From Microcebus murinus (Eukaryota > Chordata > Mammalia > Primates > Cheirogaleidae): a stretch of 64,000 nucleotides of DNA. The stretch lies in assembly GCF_040939455.1 (NCBI RefSeq), contig NC_134113.1, positions 16,168,501 to 16,232,500 on the forward strand, given 5' to 3'. The notes below the pieces were generated by a model. It did no database searches. It was not told the DNA's origin and saw only the letters and a list, made by a program, of their open reading frames with translations. Position numbers and translations under genes: made by a program. This document shows positions 1 to 11,640 of the stretch, piece after piece (position 1 is the stretch's first letter; each line of letters starts with the position of its first letter).

Positions 1-145
1 GAAATAGGTCTAGAAGGATGATCAATATTGGCATAGGAGACAAAGTTGTGGCTAGACCAGTGAGCAAGAAACTCAAACTTATAGGGCCCTATGTTTATTT
101 AAACTGTGATTCATCATACATACATAATAATGACAACCGTACACA

Positions 146-388
146 AATAATAAAGATTAACATTTAGTAAGTGCTTACTATATATCAAGACCTGTCCTGA
201 GAGCTTTGCATGTATTAACTCATGTGATTTGCATGCTAACCCTATTCTGTAGACATTCTAATTATCCCTTTAATGATGAAATAAAGGTTCAGAGACGTTA
301 AATAACTTGCCTGAATTACCAGCTAGCAAGTGTTGGAATGTAGGAAATGTAGCTCTGGAGCCCACGTTCTTAAACACTGCCTGCCTGG
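146..388 (+). repeat. MIR SINE
   Basis: Follows the MIR consensus in order: the 'acatttagtaagtgcttact' start, 'gctttgcatgtattaactca', and the 'gaggttaag..acttgcc' core in diverged form, ending near 'cacgttcttaaac'. It is strongly diverged, as expected for an ancient mammalian SINE. The 66-codon minus-strand frame over it is not a gene. Confidence 0.8.
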
Positions 389-1339
389 CAGTCTGGAATA
401 AGCATGCGTGCTTCACATGAAGCGAATCCTGCCATACACCAGACTCATTCACTGCCCACTGCTCATTCATGTACTAATTCTTTAAACGTATGTTACCCAG
501 AGATAAGCTGGGGCCGCCCGGCCTAGTCTTTGCATGGTGTCACCATCAATGAAACACAGTTTAACGAAATCAACATTTGTTAAAACTAGGTCAATCCTCT
601 ATTGGCATCTTTTGAAGAATATTATAGGAGATTCAATTCACAAATCTCAGCAATATTTCTTAAAATCCTCTTTTACCGTTTCTGTCACTGTCAGCATCTT
701 TCTAACTTCATAGCTGTCCCCAACCTCCTTTTTATCTTTACTTGTTCTCAGCTTTCTACCAAAACCTCTGTTAAAACGCAAGCCATGTGACTCTTGGCTC
801 TTCCCTCCTTGTTCCCATCTTTTGGGGCCATTGCTTTCCTTTTCTTCCTAATAACTTTCTGCAATGAAAACACATTTCTCTTATTTCTTATATTATTACT
901 CCACCGATTATCCTGACCCATGTAAAAATTTCCAGGAATTCAACCGAAAGACCAAAAATATCTCTTAGAAAAGAAGGGGAAGAGAGCAGATGGCTGTAGT
1001 TAGACTTTTGTCGATGAGGGTGGGGTTGTGGGATGAGGGAGGATGTGAACCCTTTGTCGTACTGTCTGTCCTCTCTCCCCATCACGAGGGTGTTGACTCC
1101 CCAGCATGTTGCTAGATCCTGGGGGTAAAGAGATGAGTGGGACCTTCAAAGAGAGGATCATTCAGTGGTGGAGACTGAAAATAAGCAGATAAGTACAACC
1201 CTACACATCACACTAGAAGTAAACACAGGGCTCCAGGAACACACAGGAGGGCCAGGGAAGGTCTGTGGAGAAAGAGATGCCAGGTTATTGAAGCATATGG
1301 AAACACAATAGCACTGACGATTTGATTCCCTTCTAACTT
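389..1339. other. Unassigned, with a possible L2 trace
   Basis: No gene is recognised. About 1100-1280 has the order of phrases typical of an antisense L2 3' region ('cagataagtacaa', 'ggccagggaaggtctgtgg'), too diverged to be sure. Short frames at 602-790 and 888-1085 have no recognisable protein content. Confidence 0.4.
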
Positions 1340-1452
1340 TGATTCAAATTATACAAAAGTAATTCATGTAACCAAAACATTTGCACCTCAGTAATATTCT
1401 GAAATAAAAAAAAACCCAATAACAACAACAACAAACAAACAAAAACAAAAAC
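1340..1452 (+). mobile_element. Very short 5'-truncated L1 3' end
   Basis: The phrases 'catgtaaccaaaacatttgc' and 'aatattctgaaataaaa' match the extreme 3' end of the lemur-type L1s at 18.5 and 20.9 kb (read on their minus strand). An A-rich tail degraded to (CAA)n/(CAAAA)n follows. Only about 65 bp of L1 sequence remains before the tail, consistent with extreme 5' truncation. A confident target duplication was not found. Confidence 0.6.
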
Positions 1453-2304
1453 ATAAAAGGAAAGGAACTTTGTCCTTGTCTGGAAGACTGAGGGACAACA
1501 TAGGCTAGGCTTTTTCACTTTTCCCAGAGCAGAAGCATAAGTAGGTGCTCAGCACACATTTGTTCAATGAATGAACATGGCTTGGTGTTGGGAATTTGCT
1601 TGATGCCCCATGGCCCTGGCCTTAGGCCCTCTACTGTTTAAAACAGAATCTTCAGCTTGCTTTTTCTGGAAGCTCTCCCAGGTCACCCCACCTATCACAG
1701 TGACCCTCTCGGAACCCAGTGGTGCCACCGACATTCTCAAGCCCTCTCCATCTTCAACTAGGCACATCTTGTCTTGTGTTGTGGCTGAATCTCCTAGGAT
1801 TTGTCTCCAGTTTTCTCCCTTAGACTGTGAGCACCTTACGGAGGGGGGTCCTGGCCGGCCAATCCCTGGTGGATGCTCCAGTAGCAGTCCAGGAGTGGGA
1901 AAGGGCTGTAGAGACCATCTAGTCTGACTTCCTTATTTACAGATGACAACGTTGATGCCCAGAGGGTAGGTGACCCTGGATAGGGGCCCTGGCTGATGCT
2001 GGCACAGCCTGGGAAAGCCCCTGGCTAACACTGGCACAGCCTGGGAAAGCCAGGCTGACTACCACATAGAATTCACCACGGGGTAGGAGTGGGGGGGAGG
2101 GGGGATGAAGGCTGCAGCTGGTGACCCCAGTCATTGAGTTTCCTATTGCAATTCTAGAAAGGAGATGGAGCCTGAAGTCGTTGACTCTTCCATGGCAGGG
2201 CTAAGGCAGACATCTAAGAGCAAAAATCTAATCTGTTTGTCCACCACTGCAACTCCAGATCCTAAAAGAAGGGCTCATGGATGTTCTCAATTAACATTTG
2301 CTGG
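1453..2304. other. Unassigned, with short L2/MIR-like traces
   Basis: An L2 3'-terminus-like phrase lies at about 1530-1568 ('agtaggtgctcag', 'caatgaatgaa'). A MIR-core-like phrase is at about 1935-1975 ('tttacagatgacaac'). The 105-codon plus frame at 1610-1927 overlaps an equally long-looking minus frame and has no recognisable domain. Nothing else is supported. Confidence 0.4.
1988..2051. repeat. 32-bp direct tandem duplication
   Basis: Two adjacent copies (1988-2019 and 2020-2051) of a 32-bp unit starting 'cctggct' and ending 'gcctgggaaagcc' differ at only three positions, all in the 'gatg/aaca' segment. It is a small local duplication in GC-rich unassigned DNA. Confidence 0.85.
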
Positions 2305-2480
2305 ATGTTAACACAGAGTTCCTACTATATCTATGTCTGTGTACATGTTGCTTTCTCTTCGTAGTTCTCCTAGTTTTCTCTTTTTGCAGTTGAGGAGTCT
2401 GAGATGGCACAGCTATAAAGTGGCAGAGCCAGGATTCATACTCAGATTGCTCTAACTCCAAAGGCCAGACTCCTCCCTCT
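2305..2480 (+). repeat. MIR SINE, 3' part
   Basis: Carries the MIR core order: 'ttgcagttgaggagtctgag', 'cacagctataaagtggcaga', 'gccaggattcatac'. The 5' part is weak. Confidence 0.65.
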
Positions 2481-2714
2481 GTCTTTCAGCCACATGCACC
2501 TGTGACAGTTGATGGCATTGCATAGGGAGGTTCATCTGCTGACATGTTTGCTACACCACAGCCCACACTTAGCCTTACAATTATGAGCTGGGTGGATTAT
2601 GGGTAGTGTGGTCTACAAAATTATTCTGGGCAGGTGTTGAATCAATTTGAGGAGAACTGAACTATCAACAATATTGAGGATTCCAACTCATGAACACAGC
2701 ATATTTCTGCATTT

Positions 2715-3495
2715 ACTTAGCTATTTTTTTTTTTGATTTCTCTTATCAGTGTATTTTGGCTTTCAGCATAGAGATCCAGCAATGTTTTGTTAGATTTATA
2801 CTTAAGTATCTCATTATTTTTGATACTATTGTAAATGTACTATTTGTTTAATTTGAACTTCTAGTTGCTTACTGCCAGTATTCAGAAATAAGATTGGTTT
2901 TTGAAGTATTGACTTTGTATTCTGCAGCCTTGCTAAACTCACTTTTTGCTTTTGGTAGCATATTTGCAAATTCTTTGGGATTTTCTCTGTGAATAATCCT
3001 GCTGTCTGTGAAGAGAGACAGTTTTATTTCTTCTGTATGCCTCATATTATTTTCTTTGCTTTATTGCACTGGCTAGGACTTCCGGCATGAGGAGAAGGAG
3101 TGGTAAAAGCAGACATTTTCATCCTTGCTTTGTTCGTAATCTACCAGGGGAATAATTCAATCTTTTACATTAACTATGATGTTAGCTGTTGTTTGTTGGT
3201 AGATGCCATTTACCAGGTTAAGGAAGTTCCCCTCTATTCCTAATTTACTGAGAGGTTTTTATCATGACGTTGAATTTTTCAAATGCTTTTTCCAAATCTA
3301 CGTCATGTGTTTTTTTTCCACTTTAGTTTGTTAATATGGTGAATAACATTGGCCGATGTTTGAACATTGAACCAACCTTGCATTTTCAGAACAAACCCCA
3401 TCTGCTTGTGATGTGTTATCCTTTTTCTATATTGCTGGATTCAATTTTTTGGTATTTGTTGAGGATTTTTGCATCTAAGGTCATAGGGGATATTG
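2715..3495 (-). mobile_element. Old LINE-1 ORF2 fragment, antisense
   Basis: Reads as the reverse complement of L1 ORF2 reverse-transcriptase-to-middle sequence, with phrases such as 'attctgcagccttgctaaac', 'tttatttcttctgt' and 'gttaatatggtgaataacat'. No long frame survives, so it is an old, dead copy. The subfamily was not determined. Confidence 0.8.
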
Positions 3496-3584
3496 GCAGC
3501 TAGATTTTTAGATGTTTATGAGAAGAAGGTTAAATGCAACAAGATAGAAGATTAAGAGATAATGGGCTCTGCTATGAAAGCTAT

Positions 3585-3800
3585 CTGAATATCATTATAA
3601 TAGTAATAACAATAATGCTCAATACTTACTAAGTGCTTCCCATGTGTCAGGCACTATTCTAAGTACTTTAAATGAATTAGTTTATCTCATTCTTGTAACA
3701 ATGCTATGAGATAAGCACTATTATTATCCCCGTTTTATAAAAATAGAAATGGAATCAGAGAACTTCAGAGTCTGTGCTTTTAACCACTGCTATACATCGG
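3585..3800 (+). repeat. MIR SINE
   Basis: Near full-length MIR order: 'actaagtgcttcccatgtgt', 'caggcactattctaagtac', 'ttattatccccgttttata', ending in the 'cttttaaccactgctata' terminus. Confidence 0.85.
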
Positions 3801-4559
3801 CCAATATTTCACATATGTATGTATATATATATATAAATGATATGACCGACTTCTACATTCTTTCAGTGAATTGCTCTGGTCCCCAGGAGTGGGAATTTCT
3901 GTATCACCTTCTTGAAGACTCCTCCCTCTTTGCCTTCATCCAAATGACCTGAGATCCCGGAAGTGTTATAAACTGAAAGTGTTTAGCTCTGTTTTTAAAC
4001 CCTGGGTGAGACACGAACCAGAAAGCTGAGTCAGGTTCCTAGGACCACTGTTTCTGTCCGGGGAAGTCTCTGTGGAATATGTATCCCCTACAACTTGGAG
4101 AGGAGTGTCCTGTGCCCCTGAAATGGGGATGCTGATCTTGGGAGCAGGGGGTCCCCGTGGGGCTTGCGTGGGCTCACACATCATTCTGAAGGCTCCCGCT
4201 CGGGCAGGATGGTCAGATCTGGAGGTTTCTGGCCCAGCCATATGCTCTAGAGGCCAGGCCATTTTCTTTGGCCTCTTAGGCCAGAGACCTCATCATCAAT
4301 AACAAACTCTTAAGATTTCACATAAAAATAATATTTCTGATTTCTCTTGAGAAAGAGATGAAGATCTGATCCCCTGATGCCTGCATCCTTCCACAGCAGC
4401 AATCAGCAGGTGCTGAGCACTTGCTGGGCAGGAACTCTGGTGCATCCCACTTCTCACCTCTTGCAATTTTCTTGTCACTGCCTGCCTAGCTCCTAAATGC
4501 ATTTGTGCTTTCAATTCGTGCCTTATGCCCTTGCACTGTGTTGGGCCCTGTGTCTGTTT
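3801..4559. other. Unassigned single-copy-looking DNA
   Basis: Begins with a short (AT)n stretch at 3822-3835. Overlapping frames of 98 codons (minus, 3966-4262) and 76 codons (plus, 4072-4302) cover the same bases and neither resembles a known protein. No repeat family recognised. Confidence 0.35.
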
Positions 4560-5060
4560 ATTAAAGTGACATTTATTTAATGCCTAATGCATATCAGACA
4601 CTGCCCAATGAGAAAGCAGAAGTGAGCAAAACAGACGATAATCCTGACTTCCAGGAGCTGACATTTTGTGTGAGAGGACACAGCCAATAAGCCAAATAAG
4701 TAGATTATATAATTCATTAGAATATAATTTAATAAAGTGTTGGAGATAAAAATGAATGCAGAGGTGGCAGCCTGGAAGTGAAAAACAAGGTGGGGTTGCA
4801 AGTGTCACAGATGGTAAGTGACAGCCTCAGGAAGAGGATGACATTTGGCTAAAGAACAGAAAGAGGTGAGCTGGTAACCCATTTGCCTGTTGGAGAAAAC
4901 AACAGTCCAGGCAGAGGGAACAGAGTGCCAAGAGTGTCCTGAGTTTGGAGCTGGCCTGGCCTGTTTGAGGATTAACAAGGAGACAGTGCGGCTCCCACAA
5001 AATGAACCAAGGAGGAGCAGTGGAAGGTGAAGTAAAACAGTTGGTGGGACCTAGGCCATA
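4560..5060 (-). mobile_element. LINE L2 3' region, antisense
   Basis: Matches the reverse complement of the L2 3' end in order: 'gagcaaaacagacgataatc', the 'aggagctgacattttgtgtg' block, 'ataaaaatgaatgcagaggt', and 'gtccaggcagagggaacaga'. Several short minus frames in it are L2 shadows, not genes. Confidence 0.75.
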
Positions 5061-5384
5061 GTGGACATCTTGATATTTGGGAGGTAACATCTTCCTCATT
5101 TGGGTGTGCTTCTCCAGTCCACTTACTGGGTGACCTGCAAAGCTCCTAGTTTTGAGGGGGACCCAGAGGAGAGAAGGCTTTGCAACAGGTCCAGGCTGCT
5201 GTGCCACTTGGGCCACAGGACCCACAGATCCATTGGTCCTTCAAGTGTCAGTGGCTGATAGGGAGGCTGTTTGGAGCCTCTGGCAGGGCCCTGTGGGTGA
5301 ATCATAGCACAGGAATTTAGGATTGTGGTGCGAGGCCCTGCCGTCATCCACAGATAACTGCTCTTCTATGGAGAAACAGCTCTT
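5061..5384. other. Unassigned
   Basis: Lies between an L2 fragment and the ERV-L internal region. A 132-codon minus frame (4827-5225) runs from here into the L2 and shows no domain. Confidence 0.35.
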
Positions 5385-6829
5385 GGCCTGCTATTTGGTC
5401 TTAGGAGATCATGGTTACGAACACATAACCATGGGCCACAGGTTACCATGTGACCTGAGCCGCCCATCATGAACTGGGTGCTATCTGACCCACCAAGCAA
5501 TAAAGTTGGATGTGCATAGCAGCACACCTTCATCAAGTGGAAATGGTGATATGTGATCAGATCTGAGCAGGCTACTAAGGCATGAGAAAATTACATGAAG
5601 ACCTGGCCCAAATGCCCATGGTACCCACTCTTGCTACTCTGCCTTCTCTCCCCAACCTGCACCTGTGGCCTCAGGGAGTTCCCTATGATCACTTGACTGA
5701 GGAAGAAAAGACTGGGGCCTAGTTTACAGTTGGTTTTGCATGATATGCAGGCACCATGCATATCATGAGAGGAAACAGCTGTAGCACCACAGCCCCTTCC
5801 TGGGATATCCCTGCAGGACAGGGGTGAAGGGAAACCCTCCCAGTGGACAGAGCTTCAAGCAGTGCAGCTGGCTGGTCACTTCGCTTGGAAGGAGAAATGG
5901 CCAGATGTGTGATTTTATGGGCTATGGCCAGTGATTTGGCTGGATGGTCAGGGCCTTGGAGGGAACACGAGTAGAAAATCAGTGACGAGGAAATTTAGGG
6001 AAGAAGTCTGTGGACAGATCTCTCTGAATGGGCAAAAAATGTAAAGATATTTGTGTTCCAGGTAAAATGTTCACCAAAGAGTGACCTCAGCAGAGGAGAC
6101 CTTTAATAACTAAGTGGATAGGATGGCCTGTTCTGTGATATCAGTCAGCCTCTTTCCCTAGCCCCCCGTCATTGCCTAATGGGCTGATGAACGAGGCGGT
6201 CATGGTGGCAGGGATGGAGCTTATGCACAGAATCAGCAACATGGGCTTTGGCTCATCAAGGGCTACCTGGCTACTACTATTGCTAAGTGTTCAACCCGCC
6301 AGGAGAGACCCTGGTGGCAGGTTAGTGACATTGGAATTCTTCCATTTTGGAAAGAGCTGCATTTTGCTCTCACTAGAATAGACAATCCAGATAGAGATTT
6401 AACATCCCTGAATGCAATGCTACTACAAAACTACCATCTGTGGGCTGTGGGCTTACAGAATGCCTTCTTCCCTGACACGGTAGTCTACACAGCATTGCTC
6501 CTGATTAAGGAACTCACTTCACAGCACACTAAGCGCAGCAATAGGCCCGTGCTCACAGAACCCCCTGGTCTTAGCATGTTCGCCACCACCCTGAAGCAGC
6601 TGGCTTGATAGCATGATGAAAAGGCCTTTTGAAGACTCAGTTGCCATCCAGCTGTGTGGCGATGCCCTGCAGGGCCAGGGCAAGGTTCTCCGGAGGCTGT
6701 ACATGCTCTGAATCAGCGTCCAGTATGTGGTGCAGTTTCTCCCATAGTCAGGGTTCACAGGGCTGCGAATGAAGGGGTGGCAATGGGAGTGGCACCACTC
6801 ACTATCACCCCTGCTGACCCACTAGCAAA

Positions 6830-7380
6830 ACTTCTGCTTCTTGTTCCCTCAACCTTATCCTCTGCTGGTCTAAAGGTCTTAGTCCCAAAGGGAGGAATGC
6901 TTCCACGGCCAGATACAGCAATGATTCCATCGAAGCGGAAGTCAAGGCTGCTGCCTGGCACTTTGGGCTCCTCCTCCCTCTGAACCAACAGGCAGAGAAG
7001 GGCATTGCCGTGCCGGCCGTGGTGATTGATCCTGCCTGCCAAGGGCAAGCTGGACTAACACTTCACAGCGGAGGTAAGGAAGAACATGTCTGGAATACTG
7101 GCGATCCCTTAGGACGTCTCTTAGGATCACCATGCCTTAGTATTACCAATTAGGGCATGACTAAGGTCAAAGGAAAACTAAAACTACTCACTCCAGGCAA
7201 AGCCACTAATGGCCTAGACCCTTCAGCAATGAAGGTTTGGGTTGTCCAACCAGGCAAAGAACCACAACCAGCTGAGGTACTTGCTGAAGGTACAGAATGA
7301 ATAGTGGAAGAAGGTCGTTATAAATACCAGCTATGACCATGTGACAAGTTACAGAAATGATGACTGTTATTGTCCTGAGT
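6830..7380 (+). pseudogene. ERV-L dUTPase-like domain, broken
   Basis: dUTPase hydrolyses dUTP to dUMP and pyrophosphate. Two of the family's signature regions are recognisable in residual form: a motif-1-like 'SSAGLKVLVP' (frame 6654-6983, near 6865-6895) and a motif-3-like 'VIDPACQGQAG' at about 7020-7052, where the usual tyrosine is lost. The two lie in different frames, so at least one frameshift separates them. The placement directly after integrase matches ERV-L. Not expected to be active. Confidence 0.7.
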
Positions 7381-7503
7381 GTTCCTTCTTTTGTTACGAA
7401 TGTGTGGTGTGTATATGTGCGTATGTATTAAGCACATATCTTTGTTGTCCTTCTTCATTTATTCCCTTATCATGTAAAGTAAGATGTATTGACCTCATAC
7501 TAT

Positions 7504-7517
7504 AGCACTGAAGTATT
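7504..7517. repeat. Target-site duplication of Alu, left copy
   Basis: AGCACTGAAGTATT at 7504-7517 is repeated exactly at 7846-7859 on the other side of the Alu. Confidence 0.95.
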
Positions 7518-7845
7518 TTTTTTTTTTTTTTTGAGACAGAGTCTCACTTTGTTGCCCAGGCTAGAATGAGTGCCATGGCGTCAGCCTGGCTCACAGCAAC
7601 CTCAATCTCCGGGGCTCAGCGATCCTACTGCCTCAGCCTCCCGAGTAGCTGGGACTACAGGCATGCACCACCATGCCCAGCTAATTTTTTGTATATATAT
7701 TTTTAGTTGGTCAATTAATTTATTTCTATTTTTGGTAGAGGCGGGGTCTCGCTTAGGCTGGTTTCGAACTCCTGACCTTGAGCAATCTGCCCGCCTCAGC
7801 CTCCCAAAGTGCTAGGATTACAGGCGTGAGCTACCACGCCCGGCC
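7518..7845 (-). mobile_element. Alu SINE, lemur type, full length
   Basis: Dimeric 7SL-derived SINE in antisense: poly(T) at left, then 'gagacagagtctcac', both monomers, and 'ccacgcccggcc' (the Alu 5' end) at right. The linker includes 'ttagttggtcaattaattta', and the right monomer 'ccttgagcaatctgcccgcc', features I associate with strepsirrhine Alus. Perfect 14-bp duplications flank it, so insertion was by L1-mediated target-primed reverse transcription. It sits in the ERV-L remnant and is therefore younger. The frame at 7570-7815 is Alu sequence. Confidence 0.97.
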
Positions 7846-8082
7846 AGCACTGAAGTATTGTTAAGCTTCTACTGTAGCATTTAGGTTATGGAGTGTCAAG
7901 AAGAAGAGTGAATATCACTCAAGTATTTTACCTCCTCTTCTGGGGAAGGAATTATGCATTTCGTTTGTATGCAGGATAATTCTGTCATGTTAAGCAGACT
8001 TGGGACCTTGTTACTGTCTTTATGTGGAGATTAAGTATGGTTTAAGGAGACATGTCTGGTGCCAAGTTGACAAGGATGGACT

Positions 8083-8405
8083 TGTGCTGCTTAATTATGT
8101 ATATCAACTTGATTGGGCCACAGGGTGTCCATATATTTGGTTAAACATTATTCTGTGTGTGTCTTTGAGAGTGTTTCTACATGAGATTAGCATTTGAATT
8201 CGTAGACTGAGTAAAGCAGATTGCATTCCCTAATGTGGGTTGACCTCAGTCAATCCCCTGGAGGCCTGAATAGAACAAAAAGTTGGAGTAAGGGAGGATT
8301 TGCTCTCTTTGCCTGACAGTCTTTGAACTGGGATATTGGTTTTCTGTCTTCAGATTAAATCCAGACTGGAGTTTACACCATCAACTCTCCTGGTTCACAC
8401 ACATG

Positions 8406-8439
<34 letters not shown>

Positions 8440-8496
8440 CACACACACATACACACTCCCTTTTGGTTCTATTTCTCAGGAGAACCCAGATTAACA
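8083..8496 (+). mobile_element. MLT2-type 3' LTR of the ERV-L remnant
   Basis: Starts TG and ends CA ('...gattaaca' at 8489-8496). Near the start it has 'atcaacttgattgggccaca', and later 'gtgtctttgagagtgtttc' and 'gaacccagattaaca', phrases of MLT2 LTRs. It follows the ERV-L internal region in the expected order. A (CA)n microsatellite has expanded inside it at 8395-8456. Confidence 0.8.
8395..8456. repeat. (CA)n microsatellite
   Basis: About 30 CA units interrupted by ATG, ACG and CAT variants, located inside the MLT2-type LTR. Confidence 0.95.
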
Positions 8497-8514
8497 CTGG
8501 AAAAGTAGAAGGAG

Positions 8515-8835
8515 GTGGAGTCAACTGATTGGTGGTGTCTAGCTCATTTAGGGCCGTGTATGCTGTTGTAAGGGCTCCAGCCTTTTCTGTGAGTAAGAAG
8601 GGAGAAAATTGGAAAGGTGTGAGCAGAAGAGTGACTGAAATTGACTTGAGTTTTAATGTAAAAGTGTTGCTGTCTTGAGAAGAGAGTGTTGAGGTCCAGG
8701 AGTCGAACAGGGGACCAATGAAAAGGCAACCGCACTAATCCAGTCAGACCCAGGTGGTCATGGTGGAAGTGGTGAGAAGTGGTCAGGCTCTGGATGGATT
8801 TTGAGACTTTGAGGATTCTTTCTGACTTATCCTTT
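8515..8835 (-). mobile_element. LINE L2 fragment, antisense
   Basis: Reverse complement of the L2 segment containing 'gtgagcagaagagtgactga', 'ccaggtggtcatggtggaag' and 'gtggtcaggctctggatgga'. The same L2 segment recurs at 63.8-64.0 kb. Confidence 0.75.
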
Positions 8836-9859
8836 CCAACATTCATTAGGTGAGGGCCACTCTAACCTATTCCTGATTATTATGAATTGCCATTTTTCAA
8901 ATTTAATGGAAAAGATATTGGAGGTCTCAGGACCTTTTCCCCCGGGAGACCCCAGGCTCTTAATGCAATTTGATCAACCCCTACTGCAGAGCTCTGGTGC
9001 CAAGGGAAGCAGAGGCACCACAAAGCTTCAGGTAATCGCAGCACAAATGCTTGTTTCTTCTTTTTTGCAGGGTCAGGTAGAAACGCTATGGGTCTTGCAC
9101 ATGCAATGGGAGGCCACTCAAGTGATATATTCCCAGAACCCCCAGTAAACATCCCTTCTAAATAGAGAAGAGGGTGGTGTCACTTATAAAATTTCATCTC
9201 ATAGGCACCCTATTGTTGATAGATTTTTTTTCAAAAGGGAAGATTGCAAAGAAAGATTTTGCCTGGTGTAAAAAAGCAAAATGGGTTACAAATAGCAGAA
9301 TGGGCTGGCACATGAATGAAATTTGATGAAATGAGGAGGTGCAGGGGAATTCTTATTCATGGGGTTTAGGAGGTTTAAGCCCAGAACTGGGTGCTCCAGC
9401 AGCTAGGGATATTGAGTGAGGCCAACTTCTTCTGGTGTACATGTGGTCCACTGCATTTCCTATGCAGTGCTCACTGTGTGGTTTTGGAAATTCTGTTCCC
9501 AGAATAGGAGATCCAACTCTAAAATTCTCTGGACTCTAGTGTTCTACCATGGACTTTTGCATGCCAAATACAGTGTTACATGTGTAGTGGATTACTATAT
9601 AAATAGGATTATTATAAATTGCCATTTTTTCTCATACTTTATTTCTCCTATCATTATCTTACCTTGTGTTTTCTTCTCAGCAGCCTAGCTTGGAGATAGC
9701 CTTATCTCTACAGGGGCTATCCCAAATCATTGCTATTCTCTCTACCCTTTAAAACTGACTTATCCATTTGATTTCAGTAGATAACTTTAGTTTTCAATTC
9801 TGTGAAAAACTAAAGGGTAATAACTATGAAATCCATTATCTTGTCTCCTCAGAAATCTA
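8836..9859. other. Unassigned
   Basis: Two overlapping frames of about 90 codons (plus 8882-9148, minus 8880-9152) lie on opposite strands of the same bases and show no recognisable domains; the same holds for the 90-codon frame at 9416-9688. No repeat family recognised. Confidence 0.35.
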
Positions 9860-11640
9860 CCTATTTCTTTGCCCAGCCCTTCCCTCCTTTCATTTTGTCT
9901 CAGAAGTGACTCAGAAGGAGGTGAGGAGGCAAGGACCAAACACTTGGAACATTTTTCCTATCTCACCCAGAATGATCATCCACTTCTTTGCTGCCTCCTC
10001 ATCTGCCTACAAACAAGCTCAAAAGTGCCCCTTCCTCTAAAAACTTCACCTGACTTTGCCTCCATTTCCAGCCCCTGCCTCCCCTCTCTCCTCACCTGTG
10101 GAACCTCTGGCAGGTCTCATCCTTGCCTTGTGTCCCAATCTATCTTCACTCTAATCTATTATTTGGCTTCAACCTCTGCTACTTTATTGAAACCCCTCGA
10201 AGGTCCCTAGTGACCTCCTAATTGCTAAATTCTATGACCTTGCCTCAGTTTTCACTCTACTGGTTCAAAGTGAGACCCATGGACCAGCAGCAAGGGCATC
10301 ACCAGCAGCTGTTACACATGGAGACTCTCGAGCCCCACCCCAGACCTACTGAACTAAAACCTGCGTTTTCACAAGATCTCCAAGTGATTCATGGAACATG
10401 AATACCCAGTCTCTCTGAGGCCTTTGACACCGGCCTGGGCACACTGCTGTCCCTCCCATCACACCACGTTCTCTTGCTGTTCCCACTGCCTTGGTGTCTA
10501 GTCTTTCTCCATCTCCTTCCCTTGCTCTCCTTCTTCAATGGTGCCCCACACACGCACCTTCCCCAGGGCTCTGCTCTCTCTGCTCCTCTAGCAATTTTTA
10601 TATTCTCTGGAAACTTTTTTCTCCCAGACCTCCACCTACCATGAAATGCTGATGACTCATACATTTTCATCTCTCTCTTCAGAGACTCAGGATTCTATTT
10701 CCCACTGGTTTCCAATTCCGTGTCTGTTCTGCAATGCTTCAAACACAACACATCCCAAACAGAGCCCATCATCCTCACTCCCCACCCTGACTCCTCCTCT
10801 TGGGTTGCTTATCTCAGTGACATTACCCAGCATCCATTATCCATCCAACCCCCTCACAAACACTGGACGCCTAGGGTCTTCTCTGGCTTTTCCCACTCTC
10901 TTACCTCCATGTCCAATTAGTCACCAAACTTTGTCTATTCAACCCCTGACACATCTATGCACTACTGTTCCTCTCCTCCACGCCTCCTGCCACTGCTGGG
11001 ATTTAGGCCCTTGTCATCAATTACTTGAACCATCCATCCTCCACCTGACACCAGTGCAACTTCCAAAAGGGCACACCGAACGGTATTCTCATTGGTTTTA
11101 AAACTCTCCAGTGGTTCACCCACAGGATCAAGTCCGAGCTTATTATCTTGGCATTCTGGGTGCTCCATGATCTGGGCTCTGCCTATTTTCTTAGCAGTTT
11201 CTTCTTTCCTCTACATCTCAGACATACTAAATTTCTCATGGGTCTCCATATATACCTTGTGCATTTTTCCTTCTCTGTCCATTCTTTTGCTCTTAAAAAC
11301 ATCCCGCTGCCCAGAATATCCTTGCCTATATTCTGACTCTTCTTATCCTTCAATTTTCTCACATTCCTGCCCCTGTGAAGCATGCCTTGAGCTCTGAGTA
11401 GAAACAACTGCTCAGGCTTCCGTGCTCCCGTGAACACTATTCTGTTCATATTGCATATGCTGCATTTGAACATACCATTATACTATAGCTAATTCTAAAC
11501 TTCCTGCCCTTACAGAACACTGCAGGTCTTTTTGGGGCCATGGCTGTGTCTGATTCATTACTGTGTCCAGAGTCCAGTACTGTGTCTGCATGCAATATGA
11601 GCTCCATCAATGTTGAATTGCAAGGAGTAGCCATTGCACC
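9860..11640 (+). mobile_element. LINE L2, long ORF2-derived fragment
   Basis: About 1.6 kb of sense-orientation L2 (excluding the MER5A insert). Recognisable in order are 'ctaattgctaaattctatga' and 'aggcctttgacacc' (RT upstream part), 'aaatgctgatgactcat' (region encoding the reverse-transcriptase active site), 'cagagcccatcatcctcact', and 'aaactctccagtggttca' toward the 3' end. Several frames of 60-150 codons here (for example 10646-11101) are fragments of, or run alongside, the dead L2 ORF. All are interrupted and no activity is expected. Confidence 0.8.
10258..10402 (+). mobile_element. MER5A-type hAT element nested in L2
   Basis: 'tggttcaaagtgagaccca', 'gccccaccccagacctactg' and 'gttttcacaagatctccaag' are the MER5A body in order; the 3' inverted repeat is missing. 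L2 ORF2-like sequence continues on both sides, which dates the insertion after the L2. Confidence 0.85.

Larger units (their letters stand above)
5385..8082 (+). mobile_element. ERV-L class provirus, internal region (degenerate)
   Basis: An endogenous retrovirus fossil of the spumavirus-related ERV-L (class III) group. By similarity of order and phrasing I read: end of RNase H and connection (about 5385-6160); integrase (about 6160-6830; the frame at 6172-6381 and pieces after it keep the family's residue order); a dUTPase-like domain (about 6830-7380); then a non-coding stretch to the 3' LTR, with a purine-rich tract near 8070-8080. A dUTPase downstream of integrase is characteristic of ERV-L. 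Reading frames are broken by many stops and frameshifts, and no env-like sequence is seen. The 5' LTR, gag and most of pol are missing, so only a 3' portion remains. A lemur-type Alu (7518-7845) interrupts it. It is non-functional. Confidence 0.8.

Noticed and set aside
7570..7815. 81-codon frame, and similar ones at 34940-35302 and 46202-46489
   Set aside because: These are antisense Alu translations with the familiar '[12 protein letters not shown]' type pattern.
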